In this document: piece after piece, positions 1-7,799 of the stretch
How the letters are laid out: each line of letters opens with the position of its first letter
Position numbering within the stretch: the stretch's first letter is position 1
Made by a program: the position numbers and the translations under genes
Notes under the pieces: generated by a model
What the model was told of the DNA's origin: nothing
Database searches by the model: none
Seen by the model: the letters and a program-made list of their open reading frames with translations, nothing else
Assembly (NCBI RefSeq): GCF_001306175.1
Contig: NZ_LGKN01000003.1
Span: 930,001-994,000 of the forward strand
Length of the DNA stretch: 64,000 nucleotides
From: Ardenticatena maritima
Lineage (GTDB): Bacteria > Chloroflexota > Anaerolineae > Ardenticatenales > Ardenticatenaceae
Direction: 5' to 3'

Positions 1-313
1 GGCTCACATGCTCACTAATCGCGCGAATACCACCGGCTTCATTCACAACGTGGTACAAGAGCAACGCCGCCCAAATGATGTAGAGCACATAAGCGCTGAG
101 AAAAACCGCGCGTACCTGTGAAACCACAATGAGCAGCGGCGTCGCACCGAAGCGCAACACGCCCACCAGGCTGGCAATCGCCCAACCTGCCAAACCCGCC
201 CGCAACGCGTTCCAACGCGCCAACGTCATCAGCAAGAGCACAGCCAGGATAGGCAAGGCGGCCAGCACGATATCCAGCGCGCCGACGCCCGCCCCCGCCA
301 AACTACTTGCCAT
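1..313 (-). CDS. L-lactate permease family protein, N-terminal part (runs off left edge)
   Basis: The reading frame starts at the ATG at 313-311 and stays open to the left edge, giving about 104 residues of a protein that continues outside the window. The translation is strongly hydrophobic. It carries the run LPILAVLLLMTLARW near residue 20 and VLYIIWAALLLYHVVNEAG near residue 80, which match the start of LctP/LldP lactate permeases, proton-coupled carriers of lactate or glycolate in the inner membrane. A strong Shine-Dalgarno (GGAGGT, 8 nt spacing) lies inside the end of the Nudix gene, and the two genes overlap by 11 nt, so they are probably translated from one mRNA. Substrate is inferred from the family only. 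Confidence 0.8.
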   Translation of the reverse strand, partial: MASSLAGAGVGALDIVLAALPILAVLLLMTLARWNALRAGLAGWAIASLVGVLRFGATPLLIVVSQVRAVFLSAYVLYIIWAALLLYHVVNEAGGIRAISEHVS

Positions 314-779
314 ATTCGATGACCTCCACCAATGCCAGTTCGTCGTCGTAGATGTATTTGGCTTCGTAGAACGGCGCCTGCATATCGAGCACGTGGGGGG
401 TGAAAACACGGTCGGCTTGGGGAAGCGGCAACGCGGCGATGTCCTCAATCGGCACCCACCGCAAGCGCCCTTCGCGTTCATCCGCCTGTACTGTGCCCGA
501 AAAGTCATGCGTCACGTAGATGAAGAGCATCCAATGCCAATCGGGGCGCGGGGACACTTCGGTGACCAGACCGCGAAAGGTCAGCGAATGCGCCACCAAC
601 CCTGTTTCTTCAAGCAGTTCGCGCCGCGCACACTCCATCGGCGCTTCGCCATGCTCGACTTTGCCCCCCGGCGCAACCCACAACCCCAGGTTAGGCTCTT
701 TATGGCGGTAGAGCATCAACACCCGTCCATCGCGAACGCAGTAGATGAGCGTGCCCAAAATCGGCGTCGCGCGGCTCAT
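303..779 (-). CDS. Nudix hydrolase (MutT/8-oxo-dGTP diphosphatase-like)
   Basis: A 158-residue protein of ordinary single-domain Nudix length. The complete Nudix box G-x5-E-x7-RE-U-x-EE-x-G-U is seen at residues 39-61 (GGKVEHGE, then RELLEETGL), so the Mg-binding glutamates are present. The family hydrolyses nucleoside diphosphates linked to another moiety. The N-terminal strand and box position resemble MutT/MTH1-like house-cleaning enzymes, but substrate cannot be read from sequence. Its ATG overlaps the TGA of the upstream M20 gene (ATGA) and its end overlaps the lactate permease start, so it sits in the middle of a translationally coupled trio. Confidence 0.88.
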   Translation of the reverse strand: MSRATPILGTLIYCVRDGRVLMLYRHKEPNLGLWVAPGGKVEHGEAPMECARRELLEETGLVAHSLTFRGLVTEVSPRPDWHWMLFIYVTHDFSGTVQADEREGRLRWVPIEDIAALPLPQADRVFTPHVLDMQAPFYEAKYIYDDELALVEVIEYGK

Positions 780-1918
780 GCTGAAACCTCCGCCATCTGT
801 GCTGCCGCGCGTTGCAGCGTTTCATACACACGCACCAGGCTTTCGCCGCTCACCCATTCATCGTCGGCGTGCGCACCATGCCCGGCGGGACCATAAAGCA
901 CGGTGGGGATACCGGCTTCGCGCAGGAGCGCCGCATCGGTCCAGTAGGCCATGCCTGCTTCTTCTTCAACCCCTGCGGCTTTGAGCAAGCGCACAGGCCA
1001 CGCCGTGCGGTTCACCTGATGGGGGGGACGCGCAAACACCACACGCGCCAGCGCCGTGTGGCGGCTCGGTGGACGCAACACCGCCGCCAACACACGTTCC
1101 AACTCGGTGCGAATCTCATCCAGCGATTCATCCGGCAAGGTGCGCCGCTCCCACCCCAGGCGCGCCCGCGGGGGATAGACACACCACGCCTCGCCCCCTT
1201 CGATGATGGACGCATGCAACGAGGCGCGCCCCAACAGCGGATGAGGCGCACGGTGCGCCAACTCCTCCTGAATGGCGCGCAACTCGTTCAACGCCAACCC
1301 AAGCGGCAAAATGGCGTCCACGCCTTCATCGGGGCGGCTGCCATGCGCCGCAACCCCCTGCACCTCAATTTCCAGCCAGGCGAACCCTTTGTGTGCAACG
1401 CCCAACTGCTCTTCGGTCGGTTCCAGCACAATCGCCCCCGCCGGCGGGGCGTAGCGCGGCAACCATTCGCGAATGAGCACTTCCATCCCCAAACTGCGGT
1501 CTTCCTCGTCGGCGACAAAGGTCAGGTAAATGTCACCGGGCGGCGGCGACGCAACCCACGCTTCCGCCAGCGCCAGCATCACCGCGACGCTGCCCTTCAT
1601 GTCATACGCGCCGCGTCCGTACCAGCGGTCGCCTTCTTGCCGCAAGGTGAACGGGTTGGGCATGCCACCCACGCCCACCGTGTCAATGTGGGCGTTCAAC
1701 AGCAAGGGCGGGGCTTCACCACGCCCCGGCACCACCGCCGCAACATTGGCGCGCTTGGGGGCAAAGGTGTTCACGTCGGGCGATATGCCCAAAGAAGTGA
1801 GGTGCTCCCTGATTTTTTGGGCGATGGCGCGTTCCCCCGGTCCTCGCGCCAACGTCGGATTGACGGAATTGATGGCGACAAGTTCTGCCAACAGACGAAA
1901 CAGGTTCTCTTTGACCAT
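776..1918 (-). CDS. M20-family metallopeptidase / amidohydrolase (ArgE/DapE type)
   Basis: A 380-residue zinc amidohydrolase of the M20 family. Metal-site motifs are visible: LLLNAHIDTV (H-x-D) near residue 75, GRGAYDMKG near 105 and FVADEEDRS (general base Glu) near 140, followed by the usual dimerisation insert. The family cleaves N-acyl amino acids, succinyl-diaminopimelate or small peptides; the member type cannot be fixed. I chose the ATG at 1918 because it has GGAG at good spacing and begins where M20 proteins usually begin; an upstream in-frame start at 1954 would overlap the neighbour. It follows the PLP enzyme by 32 nt and is coupled to the Nudix gene by an ATGA overlap. Confidence 0.85.
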   Translation of the reverse strand: MVKENLFRLLAELVAINSVNPTLARGPGERAIAQKIREHLTSLGISPDVNTFAPKRANVAAVVPGRGEAPPLLLNAHIDTVGVGGMPNPFTLRQEGDRWYGRGAYDMKGSVAVMLALAEAWVASPPPGDIYLTFVADEEDRSLGMEVLIREWLPRYAPPAGAIVLEPTEEQLGVAHKGFAWLEIEVQGVAAHGSRPDEGVDAILPLGLALNELRAIQEELAHRAPHPLLGRASLHASIIEGGEAWCVYPPRARLGWERRTLPDESLDEIRTELERVLAAVLRPPSRHTALARVVFARPPHQVNRTAWPVRLLKAAGVEEEAGMAYWTDAALLREAGIPTVLYGPAGHGAHADDEWVSGESLVRVYETLQRAAAQMAEVSA

Positions 1919-1950
1919 CGTCGGTCTCCAATCACTTCTCGCGGAACGGT

Positions 1951-3126
1951 TCAAGGCGTTTTTCCCAACGCCTGGTCCAGGTCGGCGATGATGTCTTCCA
2001 CGTCCTCCAAGCCCACCGCCAGCCGAATCAGCCCATCGCTGACGCCGCCCGCACGGCGCACTTCGGGCGGGACATGCGCCAGCATCGTGCTCGCCGGGTG
2101 CGAGATGAGCGTATGCGTATCACCAAGGCTGGCGGCTTGTGTGCACAGGCGTACCCGGTCGAGCAGGTGCATACCCGCCTGCAAGCCCCCTTTGACTTCA
2201 AAGACCACCACACCGCCGCCGCCGCCCGGCATCTGCCGGCGGGCGAGGTCGTGCTGGGGGTGCGAGGGGTGCCACGGATACCGCACCCAGGCGACGCGGG
2301 GGTCTTCGGCGAGCCATTCGGCAAGGCGCAGGGCGTTTTCGTTGTGGCGTGCCACGCGCAACGGCAAGGTCTGCATGCCGCGCGCAATCAGCCAGGCGTT
2401 GAAAGGCGAAATGTTGCCGCCAAAGTGGCGCAGGGTCTCCTTGCGCGCCCGCTCGATGAAGTCGCGCGCGCCGACAATCACGCCGCCGAGCGCATCACCA
2501 TGTCCGCAAAAGTACTTCGTGGCGGAGTGCACCACGACGTCCACGCCCAGCGCCAGCGGCTTCTGGTTGATGGGCGTGGCAAAGGTGTTGTCAATCATGG
2601 TGAGAATGCCCCGCTCGCGTGCCAGCGCTGTGATGGCGGCAATGTCGTTGAGTTCCAACGCGGGGTTGTTGGGCGATTCAAGGTAAATGAGGCGCGTATC
2701 GGGACGCAAGGCAGATTCAAAGGCGCTCACGTCGGTGGCGGTGGCGAATGAAACCGCCACGCCGTAGCGCGGCAACGTTTCACGCAGGAAGTGCAGCGTC
2801 CCGCCGTAGAGCCCCGTGCTGGCGACCACGTGGTCGCCGGCTTGCACCGCAGTGAGCACGGCTGTGCTGACCGCCGCCATGCCGGACGCCGCCGCGAGCG
2901 CGGCTTCGCCGCCTTCAAGCGCCGCGACCTTGGCTTCGAGCTGGTTGATGGTGGGGTTGTTCCACCGTGTGTAGATGTAGCGGTCTTCGACTTCAAAGGC
3001 TTGGGCGGCTTCTTCCGCCGATGAAAACCGAAACGAGCTGGAAACATGAATGGGTGGCGCAACGTCGGCCACCCCTTCTTCTTCACCGGCATGAATGGCG
3101 GTTGTGTGAACACCCCACGTTGGCAT
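1951..3126 (-). CDS. Cys/Met metabolism PLP-dependent enzyme (cystathionine gamma-synthase/lyase family)
   Basis: A 391-residue member of the trans-sulfuration PLP family (fold type I), the usual length. The cofactor lysine lies in SATKY at residue 204, and YGGT near 107 and IDNTFATP near 178-185 are family motifs. Members include cystathionine gamma-synthase, cystathionine lyases, methionine gamma-lyase and O-acetylhomoserine sulfhydrylase; these are hard to separate by eye. The start at 3126 is set by AGGAG seven bases upstream. The gene follows the aldehyde oxidoreductase by 26 nt and shares the run with the SerA fusion, so a role in cysteine or methionine metabolism fed by serine or phosphoserine is possible (inference). 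Confidence 0.88.
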   Translation of the reverse strand: MPTWGVHTTAIHAGEEEGVADVAPPIHVSSSFRFSSAEEAAQAFEVEDRYIYTRWNNPTINQLEAKVAALEGGEAALAAASGMAAVSTAVLTAVQAGDHVVASTGLYGGTLHFLRETLPRYGVAVSFATATDVSAFESALRPDTRLIYLESPNNPALELNDIAAITALARERGILTMIDNTFATPINQKPLALGVDVVVHSATKYFCGHGDALGGVIVGARDFIERARKETLRHFGGNISPFNAWLIARGMQTLPLRVARHNENALRLAEWLAEDPRVAWVRYPWHPSHPQHDLARRQMPGGGGGVVVFEVKGGLQAGMHLLDRVRLCTQAASLGDTHTLISHPASTMLAHVPPEVRRAGGVSDGLIRLAVGLEDVEDIIADLDQALGKTP

Positions 3127-3152
3127 AGAAGGCTCCTTCTGGTGTTGGTTGG

Positions 3153-5048
3153 TCAAGGCAACCCTGGAATCCACTCCAAACCGAGCGCCGCCAGGGTTTC
3201 GGCGGTTGGGTAGCCGGTGCGCGTATCCCAACCCGCCATTTCGTAGTAAAGGTCTTTGGCTTGTTCAAGTTCTTCGGGGGTGATTTGCAAGCCGTTGTTG
3301 GGTTCGTCAGTGAGCATTTGGTGCAGGCGCTTCGTCAGTTTGTCGGCGTCGCGCCCAATGCCTTCACGCGCGTTGAACGCCCGCAACATGTTCAAGCGCC
3401 GCCGCCCCACGGTCATCAGTTCATCCAGCGTCACGTCCCAACCGGTCACGGCATTGACGTAGTCGGCAAGGTGTTCGGGACCGTAGAGTTGCCAGGCGGG
3501 TCCCCAGTCAAACTGGCACAAGCCCAACGTGTCGAGCGCCGAGTAGAAGTATTGCGTTTTGAGCGCAAATTCGACTTTTTCGCGGTTGAGCGCGTCGAGG
3601 TCTTGCGGGCTGGTCAAGCCCAGCATGGCGAGGCGTTCCAGGTCGCGCTTGCTGGATTTGGGCATGTACGAGGTATCGTGCTCGCTGGATTGGTGGTCGG
3701 CGCCGAAGGGGTTGACGGCGTAGATGAGCCCCAGACTGCGCTTGATTTGGGGCATGTGCGCGGGCGCTTCTTGCCCTTTCACCGTAATCAGAAAGGCGTC
3801 ACTGCCCCGCCCAATGCGCTGCGCCGCGCGCGCCGACCCTTCAGCAAGCAAATCGCCCAGCGTGCCGCGGCGGTGCGCCAATGCTTCCAGCGCCTGCAAC
3901 ATGGCGTCGGCGTTGCCAAAGCGCAGTTCGATGCCGTCGGTCTCTTCCAGCGTGAGCGCGCCATTCTCAAAGGCTTCCATTGCCCAGGCGATGGTCGCGC
4001 CGGCGGAGATGGTATCCAACCCATAGCGGTTGCAGAGTTCGTTGGCTTTGGCAATGGCTTTCAGGTCGCCCACTTCACAGTAAGAGCCGAATGTGGCAAT
4101 CGTTTCGTATTCGGGACCGCCGTACAAGCGGTCAACGGTGTACGGTCCCTCCTTGACTTCGACGACGCGCTTGCATTTGGTGGCGCAGGCATAGCAGGTG
4201 TCGCGGTCAACCAGGATGGTGTGGTACATGGTTTGGCCTGAAATCTCTTTCGCATGCTCGAAAACGCCGCGCGAATAGTTGCGCGTGGGCAAGCCGCCCA
4301 CGTAATTTTGCGCCTTGACCACAACCGAGGTGCCGTATTTGGCAAGCGCGCCGATGTTTTCCACGTGGTCGCGCCCCCAGCGTGAAAGTTCCAGCACGCG
4401 GTCTTTGTCGAACAGGGCGGGGCGCTGCTTGCCGCGCACGGCAATGGCTTTGAGGTTCTTGGAACCCATGACCGCGCCCATGCCTGTGCGCCCAAAAGCG
4501 CGGTTCGCCATGTTCATGATGGCGGCATAGCGCACCAGGTTTTCGCCGGCGGGACCAATCGCCGCCACTTCGATACGGTGGTCGCCCAGTTCTTCGCGAA
4601 TGCGCTGCATGGTTTCGCCCGTATCGAGCCCCCACAAGTGCGTGGCGTCACGGAGTTCAACGGCGCCGTCATGCAGCCAGAGATAGACCGGCTTGGGGGC
4701 GCGCCCGCGAATGACAATGGCGTCGAAGCCGGCAAATTTGAGTTCAGCCGGCCAGAAGCCGCCCGCCTGTGAATCGCCAATGCCGCCGGTGAGGGGGCTT
4801 TTGGCATTGGCGGTGGTGCGGCTCTGTCCGTGTACCGGTGTTCCAGTCAGCACGCTGTTGCTGAACGTCAACACGTTGTCGGGACCCAACGGGTCGGTGC
4901 CGGGCTTGACCTCGCGCAGGATGTACCAGAGCCCCAGCGCACTGCCCCCCATGTAGGTGCGATACACCGCCTCATTGGGGTGTTCGATATGGTATTCGCC
5001 GGTCGTCAGGTTGACGTGCAAAATCGTTCCGTGATATCCGTAGGGCAT
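3153..5048 (-). CDS. aor: Aldehyde:ferredoxin oxidoreductase (tungstopterin enzyme)
   Basis: A 631-residue protein, typical for AOR, which oxidises aldehydes to carboxylates with ferredoxin as electron acceptor using a tungsten bis-pyranopterin and one [4Fe-4S] cluster. The N-terminal domain shows the AOR pterin-binding features (residues 1-210, including GGSALG near 34, AKSPLTGG near 82 and GRTGMGAVMGSKNLKA near 188). The cluster cysteines appear as DTCYACATKC near 285-294, and the distal fourth cysteine is in LGLCQFD near 510. The start follows GGAGG with good spacing. A Cys-rich gene of unknown role lies 21 nt upstream. Which aldehyde is used cannot be told; FOR, GOR and WOR are paralogues. 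Confidence 0.9.
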   Translation of the reverse strand: MPYGYHGTILHVNLTTGEYHIEHPNEAVYRTYMGGSALGLWYILREVKPGTDPLGPDNVLTFSNSVLTGTPVHGQSRTTANAKSPLTGGIGDSQAGGFWPAELKFAGFDAIVIRGRAPKPVYLWLHDGAVELRDATHLWGLDTGETMQRIREELGDHRIEVAAIGPAGENLVRYAAIMNMANRAFGRTGMGAVMGSKNLKAIAVRGKQRPALFDKDRVLELSRWGRDHVENIGALAKYGTSVVVKAQNYVGGLPTRNYSRGVFEHAKEISGQTMYHTILVDRDTCYACATKCKRVVEVKEGPYTVDRLYGGPEYETIATFGSYCEVGDLKAIAKANELCNRYGLDTISAGATIAWAMEAFENGALTLEETDGIELRFGNADAMLQALEALAHRRGTLGDLLAEGSARAAQRIGRGSDAFLITVKGQEAPAHMPQIKRSLGLIYAVNPFGADHQSSEHDTSYMPKSSKRDLERLAMLGLTSPQDLDALNREKVEFALKTQYFYSALDTLGLCQFDWGPAWQLYGPEHLADYVNAVTGWDVTLDELMTVGRRRLNMLRAFNAREGIGRDADKLTKRLHQMLTDEPNNGLQITPEELEQAKDLYYEMAGWDTRTGYPTAETLAALGLEWIPGLP

Positions 5049-5069
5049 CGTTGCCTCCTCCGCACTGTT

Positions 5070-5972
5070 TCAGATTGTGGACACATGTGTTCGGGGTTCG
5101 ATACGGCGGCCTTCTTGATACAAGAACTGCCCAAAGTGGGCAAACCAACGGTGCGCCTGACAATCGCATGTGTGGTTGTGGGGCGTCGCACATGAGCGCC
5201 ACATTCGCACCGCCACGTTCGCCAGTGAAGGGGGGATGACGTAGAGACGGGCGGCTTCTTGGGGCGCTGTTTCGACGAGCGCTTCATTCCAGGTGTCGAA
5301 AAAGGTTGTTTCGCAGTGGGTGCAGTGGAAGAGCGTGCAGACGACAGCCGTTTGCCCACCGCCGCACGTCAAACGAGCGTCCACCACGGTGTGCACGCCA
5401 CACGTTGGGCACCGTGGTCCTACATGCGAAAAGGGTTCTTCGGCGGGGGCGGGCGACTGCCAGAGACGCTTGACCCACTGCCAGAACCGTTGCCAAAGCG
5501 AGGCGTGAGGCGCGTCCGAGGCTTGAATGGCGATGGTGGCTTCGGTATCCGCGCGTGTAGACGCCGAGGCGGCAATCGGCTCATCGGCGGGCACAATCTC
5601 CATGGGCGTCTCGCGAAACATGAAGCGATGACAGGCGGGGGCGAGGAGCGCGCGCGGCGTGGGGATGTAGACGGGGTCTTCCGGTTCGCCCCACGTGCAG
5701 ACGCCTTTCCAGTTGTCGGGGGCGTCATCGAAAGGGCGGCGGAAGTGGACACACGCCCCGCACACCAGCGGACGCCACCCGTGCTCCGCCAACTGCGCCG
5801 TCAACGCTTCAAAGTGGTCGAAGGGGGAAGCCGAAGCGTGCGGCGAGACGACGCTAACGTCAGCCACTTCGGCTTCCCACGGTGCTTGTTGACGCACGCG
5901 AACCGCGCCGATTTGCTCGGTTGTTTCACGAGCAAAGGCGACTGTGTAGGTTTCGACGCGCCAAAACGCCAT
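5070..5972 (-). CDS. Cys-rich protein of unknown function, upstream of aldehyde:ferredoxin oxidoreductase
   Basis: A 300-residue protein I do not recognise. Three parts can be seen. Residues about 1-125 end in a spaced cysteine set (CGAC, then GVCTW, then ACHRF) that could hold a metal or Fe-S cluster. Residues about 130-185 form an Ala/Ser/Pro-rich linker with WQRFWQWVKRLWQ. The C-terminal part has a zinc-ribbon-like pair (CPTCG and FHCTHC about 27 residues apart) and further cysteines (SCATPHNHTCDC). No signal peptide or membrane segment is seen. It sits 21 nt from both serA and aor, so it is probably cotranscribed with them; a partner or maturation role for AOR is speculation. Confidence 0.7.
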   Translation of the reverse strand: MAFWRVETYTVAFARETTEQIGAVRVRQQAPWEAEVADVSVVSPHASASPFDHFEALTAQLAEHGWRPLVCGACVHFRRPFDDAPDNWKGVCTWGEPEDPVYIPTPRALLAPACHRFMFRETPMEIVPADEPIAASASTRADTEATIAIQASDAPHASLWQRFWQWVKRLWQSPAPAEEPFSHVGPRCPTCGVHTVVDARLTCGGGQTAVVCTLFHCTHCETTFFDTWNEALVETAPQEAARLYVIPPSLANVAVRMWRSCATPHNHTCDCQAHRWFAHFGQFLYQEGRRIEPRTHVSTI

Positions 5973-5993
5973 GCTTCATCCTTTCATGGGCGT

Positions 5994-7751
5994 TCAATCT
6001 TCCAGCAAAATCACCGGTTCCTGGTAGTAGCGCACACGACGGCGCTCCAATTTTTCGCGCACGAACTGGTCGAGCCAGCGGCGTTTGGCGGGCAAGGGTT
6101 CATCGCTCCGCAATACGTCAAGCGGGACGTTGAGGCGCAAGACGCGCCCCGGAATCACAAAGCGCGTAATGCCCTGCGGCAAGCGCCGCCCACGCCCGGC
6201 AATCGCCAGCACTTCATCAGGTGTAAACTGCGGGAAGATAACCAGGGCGACCGCTTCGGGATAGGTGCGCGTGAGCGTGTTCATGTCCGTGGTCAACGTG
6301 CGGTCAACTTCGCCCCAGTCGGTGTAGGCTTCGACCATGGCGTTGAGCACGTCGAGCGCGTCGCTGGTTTCGTCCGCCAGGCGTGCCAGCAAGTGGCGCC
6401 CATCACGCAACACCAGGTAGGCAAGCGCCTGGCGCTCACGCAGGGCGCTTTCGGCGGTGGCTTTGTCCGCCACCGGTTCCAGCACCAAGCCGGGAACGCG
6501 CTGAATGGTGTCGAGGAACGCTTCGGCAGACGGTCCGCTCACCACATGATACCAGGTGTGCAACGCCACGTCGGCGCGGTTGGGGTCCACCACTTGCACG
6601 ACGATGTGCGGAATGCCCAGTTCTTTGAGCGCGGTGGTGCGGGTCGCGCCGTCAAGCACGATGTATTTGTCTTGCCAGGCGGCCACGACGGGCGGGTTGG
6701 CAAGGCGGCCGTCGGCTTCGATAGCGCGCGCCAGACGTTCAACGCGCTTGGGGTCAACGCCTTCATGCGGCACGACCTTGCTCAGTTCGACCATTTGCAG
6801 GGAAAGCGTTTCGGCGACGCTCCCCGTACCGCCCAAAAATTCGATGATTTTCTCGGCGATTTCGATGGCGGCGTTCTTTTGGGCTTCGACGGTGCTGGCG
6901 CCAATGTGGGGGGTCGCCACCACTTTGGGATGTTTTGCCAGCGGGTGGTCAAGCGCCGGCTCTTCCTTGAAGACGTCAATCCCCGCGCCGGCAATACGCC
7001 CCTCATTCAGGGCTTCGAGCAACGCCTCTTCGTTGACGATACCGCCGCGTGCTGTGTTGATCAGGTAGGCGGTGGGCTTCATCAAGGCGAGTTCTTCACG
7101 GTCAATCAGGTTTTCGTTTTCAGGCCGCCAGGGCACATGCAGGCTGACGAAGTCGCTTTCGCGCAACAGGTCGGGCAGATCAACCGGCGTCACGCCGGCT
7201 TCAAGCGCCAGTTCGGGCGTCAGCCGCGGCTGGTTGACCAGGACACGCATTCCCAGCGCTTTGGCGCGCTTTGCCACCTGGCGACCAATCCGCCCAAAGC
7301 CGATGATGCCCAGCGTCTTCCCATCCAGCGATGTGCCCTTGAAGCGCTTTTTCTCCCAGCGCCCTTCTTTCATGCTGTGGTCGGCGGCGGGAATGTGGCG
7401 CGCCAACGCCAGCATAAGCCCGATGGTGTGTTCGGCGACGGCGACGCTGTTTGCGCCGGGGCAGTTCAGCACTTCCACCCCCAGCGCGCGCGCGGTGCTC
7501 ACGTCAATGTTGTCGAGGCCGGTGCCGGCACGCCCAATCACACGCAGCCGACGGCCGGCCTCGATAATGCGCGATGTAACGCGCGTTGCGCTCCGCACGA
7601 TCAGGGCTTCGTAGTTGGGAATGATGGCTTCCAGTTCTTCGGGCGTCAGCCCTTCGCGCACGTCCACGTCAAAGTACTGGCGCAACAGTTCCACGCCTTC
7701 TTCGGCGATTGGATCGGCTATCAAAACACGCGGGCGTCTTTGCTCGCTCAT
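5994..7751 (-). CDS. serA: Phosphoglycerate dehydrogenase (SerA) fused to SbnI/SerK-like ParB-fold serine kinase module
   Basis: A 585-residue two-part protein. Residues 1-315 are a D-3-phosphoglycerate dehydrogenase: Rossmann motif GFGRIG 151-156, catalytic Arg in NTARGG (R235), Glu in FKEEP (E263/E264) and His in PHIG (H282). The position after the second Rossmann strand reads VNQP (residues 172-175) where NAD-specific PGDHs usually have an Asp. There is no ACT domain. Residues 318-585 instead form a ParB/sulfiredoxin-fold module: PHE at 328-330, an ERLARAIEADG helix, NPPVV, and LDGATR at 366-371, resembling SbnI and SerK, which phosphorylate free serine to O-phosphoserine. Its length (268) is near that of whole SbnI. 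An aminotransferase gene lies 48 nt upstream. The fusion is seen; kinase activity is inferred. Confidence 0.85.
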   Translation of the reverse strand: MSEQRRPRVLIADPIAEEGVELLRQYFDVDVREGLTPEELEAIIPNYEALIVRSATRVTSRIIEAGRRLRVIGRAGTGLDNIDVSTARALGVEVLNCPGANSVAVAEHTIGLMLALARHIPAADHSMKEGRWEKKRFKGTSLDGKTLGIIGFGRIGRQVAKRAKALGMRVLVNQPRLTPELALEAGVTPVDLPDLLRESDFVSLHVPWRPENENLIDREELALMKPTAYLINTARGGIVNEEALLEALNEGRIAGAGIDVFKEEPALDHPLAKHPKVVATPHIGASTVEAQKNAAIEIAEKIIEFLGGTGSVAETLSLQMVELSKVVPHEGVDPKRVERLARAIEADGRLANPPVVAAWQDKYIVLDGATRTTALKELGIPHIVVQVVDPNRADVALHTWYHVVSGPSAEAFLDTIQRVPGLVLEPVADKATAESALRERQALAYLVLRDGRHLLARLADETSDALDVLNAMVEAYTDWGEVDRTLTTDMNTLTRTYPEAVALVIFPQFTPDEVLAIAGRGRRLPQGITRFVIPGRVLRLNVPLDVLRSDEPLPAKRRWLDQFVREKLERRRVRYYQEPVILLED

Positions 7752-7799
7752 GCAACCTCCTTGTTCTGGCGTTATGCGATTGAAGGGATGGGTGTTGTT

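Noticed and set aside
812-2686. 624-codon plus-strand frame opposite the M20 and PLP-enzyme genes
   Set aside because: Antisense shadow of two motif-complete genes; no domain or ribosome site.
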